Part shown: piece by piece, positions 51,066 to 59,214 of the stretch
Layout: every line of letters begins with the position of its first letter
Numbering within the stretch: the first letter of the stretch is position 1
Source: Clostridiales bacterium
Lineage (GTDB): Bacteria > Bacillota > Clostridia > Lachnospirales > Lachnospiraceae
Direction of reading: 5' to 3'
Assembly: GCA_029010495.1 (NCBI GenBank)
Contig: JAQXKO010000014.1
Coordinates: forward strand, 62,001 to 126,000
Length of the DNA stretch: 64,000 nt
Translations under genes and position numbers: made by a program
Notes under the pieces: generated by a model
Databases searched by the model: none
Told to the model about the DNA's origin: nothing
Seen by the model: only the letters and a program-made list of their open reading frames with translations

Positions 51066-51911
51066 TTATATAATATTTTTTCCATTCCATTCCTTAATCA
51101 TGGAAATTTCCCTCATATATCCCTCATCATCATTAGGAGTTTCAAGTATAAACGGCTTACCCTGAAGTCTTGGATTATTGACAATACTCTTTAAAATCTC
51201 TTCTCCTATCTGCCCCTCTCCAATCCTTGCGTGACGGTCCTTATGGGAACCGCATACATTTAAACTGTCATTAAGATGTACTGCCTTAAGGCGATTAAGT
51301 CCTATTATCCTGTCAAACTCGTCAAGCACACTGTCGATGCCCGCCGACCAGTCATATCCTCCGTCCCACACATGGCATGTATCAAGACATACGCCTACAT
51401 ACCCGTCCTTATCAACCAGGTCAATAATTGCCTTAATCTCCTCAAAGCTGCGTCCTACCTCACTACCCTTTCCTGCCATTGTCTCAAGCAGAATTGTAGT
51501 AGTCTGATTCGGAATAATTGCATTGTTAATTGCATCAGCAATCATGGGAATGGCTGCCTCGGCGCCCTGACCCACATGTGAACCGGGATGAAAATTATAG
51601 TAATTGCCGGGAACATATTCCATGCGGATAATATCCTCTTTAAGCATTTGACGGCTGAATTCTTTTATATCCTCTTTGGCAGCGCATACATTCATGGTAT
51701 AAGGTGCGTGAGCTACAAGCCTGCCGAAATTATGGGCTTTTATAAACTCCTCAAGCGCCTTTGCATCTTCTTCCTTTATCTCCTTGGCTGCTCCTCCCCT
51801 CGGATTCCTGGTAAAAAAAGCAAATGTGTCGGCTCCGAGTCTTAACGCCTCCTTTCCCATGGCAAGAAAACCGCCTGATGATGATAAATGATTTCCAATA
51901 TAAATTGACAT
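51066..51911 (-). CDS. nfo: Endonuclease IV (deoxyribonuclease IV)
   Basis: A 281-residue AP endonuclease of the Nfo family, a TIM-barrel enzyme with a trinuclear zinc site that nicks DNA 5' of abasic sites. Typical motifs: GNHLSSSGGFLAMGKEA (first His), VAHAPYTMNVCA, NFHPGSHVGQG, ILLETMAGKGSEVG, VCLDTCHVWDGGYD, HLNDSLNVCGSHKDRHARIGEG and FILETPNDDEGY. The Zn ligands His/Glu/Asp are all present. AGAGGAG lies upstream of the ATG. It follows the antiporter gene by 15 bp. Confidence 0.95.
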   Translation of the reverse strand: MSIYIGNHLSSSGGFLAMGKEALRLGADTFAFFTRNPRGGAAKEIKEEDAKALEEFIKAHNFGRLVAHAPYTMNVCAAKEDIKEFSRQMLKEDIIRMEYVPGNYYNFHPGSHVGQGAEAAIPMIADAINNAIIPNQTTTILLETMAGKGSEVGRSFEEIKAIIDLVDKDGYVGVCLDTCHVWDGGYDWSAGIDSVLDEFDRIIGLNRLKAVHLNDSLNVCGSHKDRHARIGEGQIGEEILKSIVNNPRLQGKPFILETPNDDEGYMREISMIKEWNGKNII

Positions 51912-51926
51912 GTTGTTCTCCTCTGA

Positions 51927-53108
51927 TTAATTATCCTTTGTTAATAATTTTTTATATGTCAGGTCAATACCGAATGCTCCGAGCGGCGCTGTTATGAGTA
52001 TGGCAAGCACCGATACGGTAAGAACAACCTCTCCGCATCCGAGCCCCATGGCTAAGGGAAGTCCTCCGATAGCCGCCTGTACGGTAGCCTTAGGAATGTA
52101 TGATATTACACAAAACAGTCTTTCTCTGAAACAAAGTCCGGTTTTTGCCAGACAGATAATCACACCGGCCATTCTGAAAATGAGTACGGACAACACAAGT
52201 ATTATTGCCTTAATGCCGTAATCAAGAGCCTTTCCCGTATTTACGCCTGCTCCGACCAGTACAAATAAAAAAATCTCGGCAACTGTCCACATTTTGTTAA
52301 GGGTCCCTGATAAAGCTTCGGAAATAACCTGATTATAATGCTTTATTGCTATGCCCATAAACATAACTGCCGGCAATGCAGAAAATGTAATGGCTGTTGT
52401 TAATTTATCCTCAACAGTAACAAGCACAAATGATACGGAAAGCAGAACTGCTATCTTAAGTGTATTCTGTACTGACGTCCTGTTAAAAACAAGACACAGA
52501 CACCCTCCTGCAACAAATCCGACACACATTCCCAACATAATGGAAACGGGAATATTCACAAATTCCAGAACACCTACGCTCTGTCCCTTTGCCATACCTG
52601 CAACTGCGGTGAACAATACGATAACAAAAACATCATCTACCGATGCACCCGCAAGTATCAGCTGCGGAATTCCTTTTTTGGTTCCGTAACCTTTTTCAAT
52701 CATTTCAATCATTCTGGGAACAATAACTGCAGGTGATACGGCGCCTACCACTGCTCCCATTACGGCTGCATCAATAATTGATACATTAAGAAGCACGGGA
52801 GCCAGTAAAACCATTCCTATTATTTCAAAGCATGCCGGAAGAAAGCACATCAGTACCGCCGGACGTCCAACCTTTTTCAAATCACCGATATTAAGTGTGA
52901 TTCCGGCACGCAGTAAAATAATAATCAATGCTATCCTTCTGATTTCATCAGATATACCAAGAAGCTTTGAATCAATTATATTAAGCCCATACGGTCCTAT
53001 AACCATACCGACAAGTATCATCCCGAAAAGTCCGGGGAATTTGAACTGCTTTGACAATCTTCCTGCAAGCATGCCGGGAATCAGTATGACAGCTATACCA
53101 AATAACAT
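51927..53108 (-). CDS. Cation:proton antiporter (CPA2/NhaP-type)
   Basis: A 393-residue membrane protein with 11-13 helices of the Na+/H+ (or K+/H+) exchanger family. Segments such as GRLSKQFKFPGLFGMILVGMVIGPYGL, AVVGAVSPAVIVPRMIEM and LAGASVDDVFVIVLFTAV (a DD-type ion site) match the family. No C-terminal TrkA domain is present. ATG at 53108 is preferred over one six codons upstream because TTGGAG lies at 6-nt spacing to it while the upper ATG has no ribosome-binding site. It is cotranscribed with nfo. Confidence 0.88.
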   Translation of the reverse strand: MLFGIAVILIPGMLAGRLSKQFKFPGLFGMILVGMVIGPYGLNIIDSKLLGISDEIRRIALIIILLRAGITLNIGDLKKVGRPAVLMCFLPACFEIIGMVLLAPVLLNVSIIDAAVMGAVVGAVSPAVIVPRMIEMIEKGYGTKKGIPQLILAGASVDDVFVIVLFTAVAGMAKGQSVGVLEFVNIPVSIMLGMCVGFVAGGCLCLVFNRTSVQNTLKIAVLLSVSFVLVTVEDKLTTAITFSALPAVMFMGIAIKHYNQVISEALSGTLNKMWTVAEIFLFVLVGAGVNTGKALDYGIKAIILVLSVLIFRMAGVIICLAKTGLCFRERLFCVISYIPKATVQAAIGGLPLAMGLGCGEVVLTVSVLAILITAPLGAFGIDLTYKKLLTKDN

Positions 53109-53139
53109 ACTTATCTCCAAAGACATATCTAAAATAAAA

Positions 53140-53166
53140 GGGCTAAAAGCCTTATGCCTTCAGCCC
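53140..53166 (-). terminator. Terminator of the FeoB-associated gene
   Basis: GGGCT (53140-53144) with AGCCC (53162-53166) and an inner AAGGC/GCTT stem; on the minus strand TTTTATTTTAG follows. Confidence 0.75.
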
Positions 53167-53271
53167 TAATTATTTATAACGCATTTTTAGTTAAAAATCA
53201 AGACTTATGTGATGCCTTTATTTAATCGTAATGGATTATATTCCGACACCAAGCCTCCGGATTCAGAGCTT

Positions 53272-53463
53272 TTATTTTTTTCCTTTCATACAGTCATCAC
53301 ATTCCTGTCCCATGCATCCGCAGTTACACATGCCTTTTCCGCTTTTTCTGTCCTTTATCATTTTTTTAATAACAAGGAAAATAACTGCTGCAAGAATAAA
53401 TGCAACAATTACAGTTCCCGCATTTACAGTTAACCATTCTATCATTTTATCCTGCCATTCCAT
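53272..53463 (-). CDS. FeoB-associated Cys-rich membrane protein (orphan)
   Basis: A 63-residue single-pass membrane protein: helix ~14-34, basic stretch KKMIKDRKSGKG, then a C-terminal Cys cluster CNCGCMGQECDDC. It matches the FeoB-associated Cys-rich family, thought to aid ferrous iron transport. No feoA or feoB is within reach, so the gene is an orphan. There is no Shine-Dalgarno sequence: the predicted -10 (TATACT) lies only 7 nt before the ATG, suggesting a leaderless mRNA. Confidence 0.85.
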   Translation of the reverse strand: MEWQDKMIEWLTVNAGTVIVAFILAAVIFLVIKKMIKDRKSGKGMCNCGCMGQECDDCMKGKK

Positions 53464-53470
53464 CTTTTCG

Positions 53471-53500
53471 AGTATAATAAATGTGGTTAATAAAAATCAA
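53471..53500 (-). promoter_or_regulatory. Promoter of the FeoB-associated gene (probably leaderless)
   Basis: Minus strand TTGATT (53495-53500), 18-nt spacer, TATACT (53471-53476). The predicted start falls at or within a base of the ATG (53463). Confidence 0.65.
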
Positions 53501-53510
53501 CTCAACAAAA

Positions 53511-53610
53511 TATCTTAAGTTACAATCACATATTCTAAGTTACAACCATATATCTTATGTTGCAACTATATATCTTAAGTTACGATCACGCATCTTAATT
53601 ACATTTAATA
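53511..53610. repeat. 20-bp tandem repeat array (four units plus a degenerate fifth)
   Basis: Units start at 53511, 53531, 53551, 53571 and 53591; consensus TATCTTAAGTTACAATCACA. The first four differ at few positions; the fifth is degenerate. The array lies between the NUDIX stop codon and the FeoB-associated promoter. A period near two helical turns puts all units on one face of the DNA, as in multi-site operators. Confidence 0.92.
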
Positions 53611-53613
53611 ACC

Positions 53614-54135
53614 TTACCTGTCCTCAAAGACCTGTTTAATACTCTGATAATGCAGGAAAATACCCTGCTCATCAAATGCCCTGATTTCATCAAGTGATGC
53701 CAGCATAAAGCCCGTTGTTTCCGTAACCTGGTTATTTACATCACATTCTTCAAAATCACCCGTAAATCTGTATACATCCACAAAGTAGTTGTCACCCTCT
53801 CCGGGATTTTCTCTGTGATATGTAAACATATATCCGCCTTCGAAATCCTTTACATCAATACCTGTTTCTTCCAGTATTTCACGCTTTACTGCATCCTCTG
53901 ACTGTTCTCCGGCCATACATGCTCCGCCCGAGACTTCCCACCAGCCCGGAGCCCAGTGCTTGTCCATGCTTCTCCTGGTAATCAGATACTTTCCGTCACG
54001 TTTTCTCCGTACCACACCGAGCACCGTCAGATGATATTCATCATCCGCAAGACACCAGTCATTACGCTTCATTGTACGACCTGTAAGTTTCTTATTGCTG
54101 TCATATATATCCCAGTATTCCACTTTTTCACTCAT
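53614..54135 (-). CDS. NUDIX hydrolase (IPP isomerase-like type)
   Basis: A 173-residue NUDIX protein. N-terminal EYWDIYDSNKKLTGRTMKRND and the WHLTV-like EYHLTVLGVV segment match the IDI-like/YfcD subgroup. The NUDIX box GGACMAGEQSEDAVKREILEETGI has the pattern Gx5Ex7REUxEExGU intact, so it should bind Mg2+ and hydrolyse a nucleoside diphosphate derivative. It has its own promoter and is followed 3 bp later by the 20-bp tandem array. Confidence 0.9.
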   Translation of the reverse strand: MSEKVEYWDIYDSNKKLTGRTMKRNDWCLADDEYHLTVLGVVRRKRDGKYLITRRSMDKHWAPGWWEVSGGACMAGEQSEDAVKREILEETGIDVKDFEGGYMFTYHRENPGEGDNYFVDVYRFTGDFEECDVNNQVTETTGFMLASLDEIRAFDEQGIFLHYQSIKQVFEDR

Positions 54136-54247
54136 TTGAATGCTCCAATCATTATCCGGATTTCAGAACGGTATACAGCCTGATACACAACAATAACAAA
54201 ATAACGTTGTTTTCATTAACAAATCCATCCTGACCATACCTAATCAT

Positions 54248-54275
54248 TTTATAAACATATTTAACGTCTTGTCAA
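54248..54275 (-). promoter_or_regulatory. Promoter of the NUDIX gene
   Basis: Minus strand TTGACA (54270-54275), 16-nt spacer, TATAAA (54248-54253). Otherwise nothing recognisable is seen between 54136 and 54399. Confidence 0.7.
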
Positions 54276-54399
54276 GTAAAACTGTCTTTATATGTGCCAA
54301 AAAACGACAGTAATGCCTGTAATCCCTGCATGAAATAATCTGACGGTAATACAGATGTATTGTCTGTATATATACTTTCACAGCTGTTACAACAGACTG

Positions 54400-55158
54400 C
54401 TAATTAAACTCTGTCACATGCTTTCGCATCCACAGCGGGAAATGCCCTCTCTGACATATATAGTTTGTTCGCTCCCTGATGGCAATGGCATCAAAAAATA
54501 TTTTCCAAAGGTCTGTGTATTCATCCTTATATTGTTCTGTTTCCTTAAGAGACTCAAATTCCTCCTCCGTAAAGTTTCTTACATAAAGTCCCTCGTTCTT
54601 CGGATGAATCACTGCCATATGTCGTTTATCATCAATAATCATGAAATTTTCGGAGGGCATGCGGTCCGCAAAATGTTCCCCTGCATATAATATTATGTTA
54701 TTCTTTGGCTCATAATGACTTACATAAGCACCTGACACCTTATTAAATCTTACAAATTCTCTGGAAAAATGAGCTTCATTTGCAACATTTCTCGATATTT
54801 CTATAATTCTGATTACTATAGGCTCGGTTAAATCCTCCGTAACCTCTGCTCCGCGTTTAAATCCAAGTCGAAGATAATCATATATAATATTCAGGCATCC
54901 GGGTTCGCAGGACATCGCCGCATAAGCAATTCGATTGTAAGCTTTAACCGAGATTTTCCTTTTAATACTTCGTTCTACTTTTGTAGACTTCTCCTGATCT
55001 CCATTGATATGTCTGTATTCGTCAAAAATGGAAAGCTGCATAACCGGTTCCTTTTCCAGTCGTATGGAATCATGACCGTTTTTCAGTGCATATTCCCATG
55101 CATCATAAATACATGTAAATATATCTGTTAAATTGTCATTACAAGTAAATACCATCAT
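54400..55158 (-). CDS. TIGR03915-family putative DNA repair protein
   Basis: A 252-residue protein. It begins with a signature N-terminus (MVFTCNDNLTDIFTCIYDAWEYALKNGHD) and has the conserved helical core RNVANEAHFSREFVRFNKVSGAYVSHYEPKNNIILY with AGEHFADRMPSENFMIIDDKR and a C-terminal MRKHVTEFN. TIGR03915 proteins are paired with the TIGR03916 radical-SAM protein in many Firmicutes and are thought to take part in DNA repair. It is the second gene of the SOS-promoter operon, 83 bp after the radical-SAM gene. GGAG precedes the ATG by 9 nt. Confidence 0.9.
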   Translation of the reverse strand: MMVFTCNDNLTDIFTCIYDAWEYALKNGHDSIRLEKEPVMQLSIFDEYRHINGDQEKSTKVERSIKRKISVKAYNRIAYAAMSCEPGCLNIIYDYLRLGFKRGAEVTEDLTEPIVIRIIEISRNVANEAHFSREFVRFNKVSGAYVSHYEPKNNIILYAGEHFADRMPSENFMIIDDKRHMAVIHPKNEGLYVRNFTEEEFESLKETEQYKDEYTDLWKIFFDAIAIRERTNYICQRGHFPLWMRKHVTEFN

Positions 55159-55241
55159 AAATAAATACTCCGTTTTAGATATTATCTGCTACATAAAAGA
55201 TTATATCAATGCCGTCATCTCCGGTCCTGCCGGCTTGCACA

Positions 55242-56696
55242 TCAGCCTATGCCGAAATCAGCGAAGGTCATCTGTGTATAATTATTCTGTTGCTGAATCT
55301 GCCAGTTTTCCTTACTGTTTATGGCCGTTAACTGTCCGGTAATATAATCTGCATCAATAGGGATATTATACATAAGCTTGCCATTACAGGTAATAAAATA
55401 ATGAGCTCTTTTTAAAACAACTCCTATCTTCTTTAATATATCAAATGATAGTGTACCATATCTTCTTGCATTAACTATCCGCATGGCTGATTTAGGTCCG
55501 AGTCCCGGCACGCGCAACAGCATATCATACGGAGCTGTCTGCACTTCAACAGGGAAATCCGCAATATGTCTTATGGCCCAGTCACACTTAGGATCAATTC
55601 TGTCATCAAACATAGGCTTTTCTTCACTCAGGAGCTCATCCGCATTAAAGCCGTAAAATCTCAGCAAAAAATCAGCCTGATACAGCCTGTGCTCACGCAG
55701 CAGCGGCGTGCGGAAATCCTTGCCGGGCAAAAGAGGATCCTCATTAACCGGTACATAAGCCGAATAAAACACTCTCTTCAAATCATAATTCGTATATAAT
55801 TCCTGTGTCGTCTTAATAAGTGTCAGATCCGTCTCACCGGTAGCTCCTATAATCATCTGTGTACTCTGCCCTGCCGGTGCAAAATCTCCCACACCGTCCT
55901 CTTTTTTTACAAGTGTCGCTATCTTATCGCTAAACTGACATGCGTCAGAAAGCAACAGACGTCCTTTGCCTGCCAATGACTTTTTTTTACTGCCTTCACC
56001 TGTAAATATGTTGCCCGGAAGATACCTGTTGCCTCCCGCTCTCTCCATTTTTGCAGACTTACCGAGCATCAGCCTGTTGCCGGCAATGGTATTGCTTATC
56101 TTCTCCATCGGTGTCAGTATGGTTTCAAAGGTTTTATTGGGAGCCAGGCTCTTAAGGCTCTCCCTTGTGGGAAGCTCCATGTTCACGCTTATTCTGTCAG
56201 CCAGAAAACCGCATGCGCTAATCAGCGAATCGTCCGCACCCGGTATAGTCTTTACATGAATATAACCGTTAAACTTATAAGTATAACGCAGCATCAAAAG
56301 CGTTTCACACATCTTCTCCATGGTATAATTTGGATTTTTAATGACTGCAGAGCTCAAAAACAGGCCTTCAATATAATTGCGCTTATAAAACTCGGTTGTA
56401 AGCTCGCAGATTTCTTCAGGTGTGAATGTCGCCCTCGGTACATCATTAGCTGCCCGGTTCACACAGTATTTGCAGTCATATACGCAATGATTGCTGAGAA
56501 GAATCTTAAGCAGGGAAATGCAGCGTCCGTCAGCCGAAAAGCTGTGACAAATACCGCACGCCGCACTATTTCCCAGATAACCCTTCTTACCCTTCCTGTC
56601 CACGCCGCTTGATGTACATGCAACATCATATTTCGCCGCATCAGCCAATATCTTAAGCTTGGCACCTATCCCCGGTGCTAATACAATTTCTTCCAT
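55242..56696 (-). CDS. Putative DNA modification/repair radical SAM protein (TIGR03916)
   Basis: A 484-residue radical SAM protein. The [4Fe-4S] cluster motif is CVYDCKYC (CxxxCxxC). The N-terminal CTSSGV, GICHSF and the DACQFSDKIATLV, LPGKDFRTPLLREHRLYQADFLLRFYG motifs belong to TIGR03916. A C-terminal helix-hairpin-helix (LRVPGLGPKSAMRIVNARR) implies DNA binding. ATG at 56696 is chosen because GAGGACG lies just upstream. The promoter bears two LexA-type boxes, so the gene is probably SOS-induced. The exact reaction is unknown. Confidence 0.93.
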   Translation of the reverse strand: MEEIVLAPGIGAKLKILADAAKYDVACTSSGVDRKGKKGYLGNSAACGICHSFSADGRCISLLKILLSNHCVYDCKYCVNRAANDVPRATFTPEEICELTTEFYKRNYIEGLFLSSAVIKNPNYTMEKMCETLLMLRYTYKFNGYIHVKTIPGADDSLISACGFLADRISVNMELPTRESLKSLAPNKTFETILTPMEKISNTIAGNRLMLGKSAKMERAGGNRYLPGNIFTGEGSKKKSLAGKGRLLLSDACQFSDKIATLVKKEDGVGDFAPAGQSTQMIIGATGETDLTLIKTTQELYTNYDLKRVFYSAYVPVNEDPLLPGKDFRTPLLREHRLYQADFLLRFYGFNADELLSEEKPMFDDRIDPKCDWAIRHIADFPVEVQTAPYDMLLRVPGLGPKSAMRIVNARRYGTLSFDILKKIGVVLKRAHYFITCNGKLMYNIPIDADYITGQLTAINSKENWQIQQQNNYTQMTFADFGIG

Positions 56697-56737
56697 ATCC
56701 GTCCTCACAATTTTTGATAAAAACATAATTCTAATTT

Positions 56738-56785
56738 CGAACACCTGTTTGAATATATAATAACATGCGAACGTCTGTTTGTAAA
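56738..56785 (-). promoter_or_regulatory. SOS promoter with two LexA-type boxes
   Basis: Promoter on the minus strand: TTTACA (56780-56785), 17-nt spacer, TATTAT (56757-56762). Box A CGAACGTCTGTTTG (56768-56781) lies in the spacer and overlaps the -35. Box B CGAACACCTGTTTG (56738-56751) covers the start site. Both fit the Gram-positive LexA pattern GAAC-N4-GTT(T/C), 30 bp apart. The rest of the gap up to 56996 shows no gene. Confidence 0.85.
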
Positions 56786-56996
56786 GTATTTTAATAATAA
56801 TTCACAAATAAATAAGCTCTCCGGATGCGCCGTTATACCTTTCCCGGTCTGCCGGTTATTATACCCTGCAGACAGAAACAGGCACGGACGCATAACAGAG
56901 AGCATCAGTAATCTGTCAAATCGACTAACCGTATATAATTTTTAAATAAGAATATTGACTGCCTTTTTGGCCGCAGCCTGATATAGAAAGCTTTAT

Positions 56997-58100
56997 TTAA
57001 CGATATACTTCAATTTTGATATCGGCATCATCGGATATGATTTCTTCCACATCAAGCCTCTTTAAATATTTGTCCAGGAAGAATATATGACATCTTGTCA
57101 GATGACTGTGCATTACAGACGCATCCATTTTACCCACAAGCAATTTTACAGGAACGTAAAATTTTGCGTCGGTAAATCCAATATGCTTCATCTTTTCAAA
57201 AATCGCACAGTAAACAGGTGCTTTTCTTCGAAGCAAAACGGCAGATTCCACATTCCAGTTTTCCCTGCAGGATATCTGGAAGAAAGGCTTTGTAAGAGTC
57301 ATTTCCCCGTAATCTCCAAATAATCCACCGTCAATATTAAGCCCACAGCTTATTTCATCAGATGTATGACACAGATAATAAGCTACGGCTCCTCCCATGG
57401 AATGACCCGTGGCAGCCACACCATTTGACAAATCCAGATAATCGGCATACCTTGTCTTAATCTCCGTTAATGCGCAAAGAGTGTCTGCACTCCATTCCTT
57501 CAGACGTCCGACTATATATGGGGCATGCTCTTTTTGAAACTTTAAGAATTCCTCATAAACCTCTTCAATACTGCCCTTATTCTTTAATATCTTTGCCTGG
57601 GCAAGTATGGCTCTTAACGCTCCCTTTTTATACATAAGCTTATTAATTTTCTTATCAAAAGGTACAAAGCTTCCATCCTCGTATTCCGTACATACTCCTT
57701 CGTATGAATGACCTACGGAAGCAACGATATAGCCTGCCGAAGCGATTTCCTCCAAAAGAAAAGTATTGGCCTCCACATAAGCATTATAACCATGATTATA
57801 AAGCACTAACGGAAATTTTTTACCCTCTGCAACCGGCACATTTTCATACATACACGTTTCATTTTTTATCTCTGCCGATTTAGGTAAATGATATGTTTTT
57901 TTTATGTATTTCATTTTATTATTGCTTATGTACGGCACCTTTTGTCTGCCTGCAATACTGTCCTCCGTAACAGGATAATACATTCTGACGGTAATTTTAC
58001 GACATCCGGTCCCGTCTCCGAGCAATTCACGTCTGCTCTCATCCGTAAAGCTGAATACTTTTGTACCGACCTCATATTGTTTAATTATTCTCTCAGGCAT
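56997..58100 (-). CDS. Alpha/beta hydrolase (platelet-activating-factor-acetylhydrolase-like)
   Basis: A 367-residue serine hydrolase. The core has FPLVLYNHGYNAYVEANTFLLEEIASAGYIVASVGHSYEG, the nucleophile elbow GHSMGGAVAYYL, the acid in NIDGGLFGDYG and the catalytic His region (MHSHLTRCHIFFL), the order seen in PAF-acetylhydrolase-like enzymes. No signal peptide is evident. ATG at 58100 is chosen since GGGAG precedes it. It is the last gene of the GH26-led operon; substrate unknown. Confidence 0.87.
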   Translation of the reverse strand: MPERIIKQYEVGTKVFSFTDESRRELLGDGTGCRKITVRMYYPVTEDSIAGRQKVPYISNNKMKYIKKTYHLPKSAEIKNETCMYENVPVAEGKKFPLVLYNHGYNAYVEANTFLLEEIASAGYIVASVGHSYEGVCTEYEDGSFVPFDKKINKLMYKKGALRAILAQAKILKNKGSIEEVYEEFLKFQKEHAPYIVGRLKEWSADTLCALTEIKTRYADYLDLSNGVAATGHSMGGAVAYYLCHTSDEISCGLNIDGGLFGDYGEMTLTKPFFQISCRENWNVESAVLLRRKAPVYCAIFEKMKHIGFTDAKFYVPVKLLVGKMDASVMHSHLTRCHIFFLDKYLKRLDVEEIISDDADIKIEVYR

Positions 58101-58128
58101 AATTATCTGCTCCCACAAAAAAATCATT

Positions 58129-58620
58129 TCAGTCATGTAATTGCTTTGCAAGCCAGTTTAACAGAAACTCCTCTGCAAGACTTCCCTTGGCTATGTTTTC
58201 AACGGCCGATTTTTCATCAAAAAACTCAAAGCTGTCAATTTCATCGTTTGGTATTACATCTGCGTTTTTTACAACGCAGGCATAATTAATCATTAGTGTA
58301 TTTGTTTTTTCATAATATCTTGAAGTATTATAGTAAAATTTGACAACCTCAAGACCTGTTTCTTCCCTGACCTCGCGTACAAGTGTTTCCTCAGAATTTT
58401 CTCCCTTTGAGACATAACCTGCGACCAGTACGTTTCTGTCCCTGCCGTATTGCTTAACAAGCAGCAACTTCTTCATCTCCGGCTCATATATAATTGCACT
58501 TATGGCTGTATTGAATGACGGGAACCTGAACTCACCGCATTTTTCACAATACGGGATGTCCCCCTCGTTTTTAAGATATCTGGTAATAAGGCTGCTTCCG
58601 CACTTTGTACAATAACTCAT
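58129..58620 (-). CDS. NUDIX hydrolase with N-terminal zinc ribbon
   Basis: A 163-residue protein. Zinc ribbon (YCTKCGSSL, YCEKCGEFR, residues ~3-33) followed by a NUDIX fold with the box GYVSKGENSEETLVREVREETGLEV (Gx5Ex7REUxEExGU intact). The layout resembles NADH pyrophosphatase NudC and ADP-ribose pyrophosphatases of NUDIX type. The ATG has a GGAGG ribosome-binding site. It lies 44 bp after the nuclease-like protein and 28 bp before the hydrolase. Confidence 0.9.
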   Translation of the reverse strand: MSYCTKCGSSLITRYLKNEGDIPYCEKCGEFRFPSFNTAISAIIYEPEMKKLLLVKQYGRDRNVLVAGYVSKGENSEETLVREVREETGLEVVKFYYNTSRYYEKTNTLMINYACVVKNADVIPNDEIDSFEFFDEKSAVENIAKGSLAEEFLLNWLAKQLHD

Positions 58621-58664
58621 ATTTCCTCCGGCCTGTGTATTTATCAGTTAATAATACCGCACGT

Positions 58665-59192
58665 CTATTGTCTGTCATAATATGCCTTGCCGGCAGACGG
58701 TTTAAAATATGTCCTGATATAACCTGACTTTGAAACAACCACAAATTCATTAGCAGACTCAAGATAATAAATATCATCGCCATCCTCTGCCTCAAGCTTA
58801 TGAAGTGAATCAGGATTATTAATTACCCTGTTTGCGCCCTCTACATATTCCACCTTTGACTTATACGGGAACTCCTCTCCATGCTTTTTAAAGTGTGAAT
58901 CAAGAAGATTTTTATTGGCGAAGGAGTATTTTTTGACTGATTTATCAGTCGGTGTGGGCGATGCTTCCTTTTCAGGCTCTGCTGTCGGTGTAGGTGTAAT
59001 ATCGTTATTAACCTCTTCGACCGGCGTAACGGTCTCAAAAGCAGCAGGTGTCGCAGATACATTATCCGTATACTCCTCATCTGCGTCATTATTTTTCCCC
59101 GGGAATGCCAATATACCCATGAGCGCACATACGATTATTACGATTAATAATCCGACAATCATACGCTCCTTTTTATTCATCCCTTTAAGCAT
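58665..59192 (-). CDS. Exported protein with nuclease-like (BECR-type) C-terminal domain
   Basis: A 175-residue protein. One N-terminal membrane helix (~10-31), a Thr/Pro-rich linker (~35-90) and a C-terminal domain (~95-175) with HFKKHGEEF, a helical YVEGANRVI, ALHKLEAEDGDD-like DDIYYLESANEFVVVSKSGYIRTYFKP. This H-x2-KHG…F…GYIRTYFKP pattern resembles phage and toxin-type BECR ribonuclease folds. The domain is on the outside by topology. AAGGAG precedes the ATG at 59192. Function is unproven; no immunity gene is recognised nearby. Confidence 0.72.
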   Translation of the reverse strand: MLKGMNKKERMIVGLLIVIIVCALMGILAFPGKNNDADEEYTDNVSATPAAFETVTPVEEVNNDITPTPTAEPEKEASPTPTDKSVKKYSFANKNLLDSHFKKHGEEFPYKSKVEYVEGANRVINNPDSLHKLEAEDGDDIYYLESANEFVVVSKSGYIRTYFKPSAGKAYYDRQ

Positions 59193-59214
59193 ATACTTCT
59201 CCTTATGGATTTAG

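Noticed and set aside
53511-53610. 20-bp tandem array read as a CRISPR array
   Set aside because: Units are contiguous with no spacers, and no cas genes are in the window.
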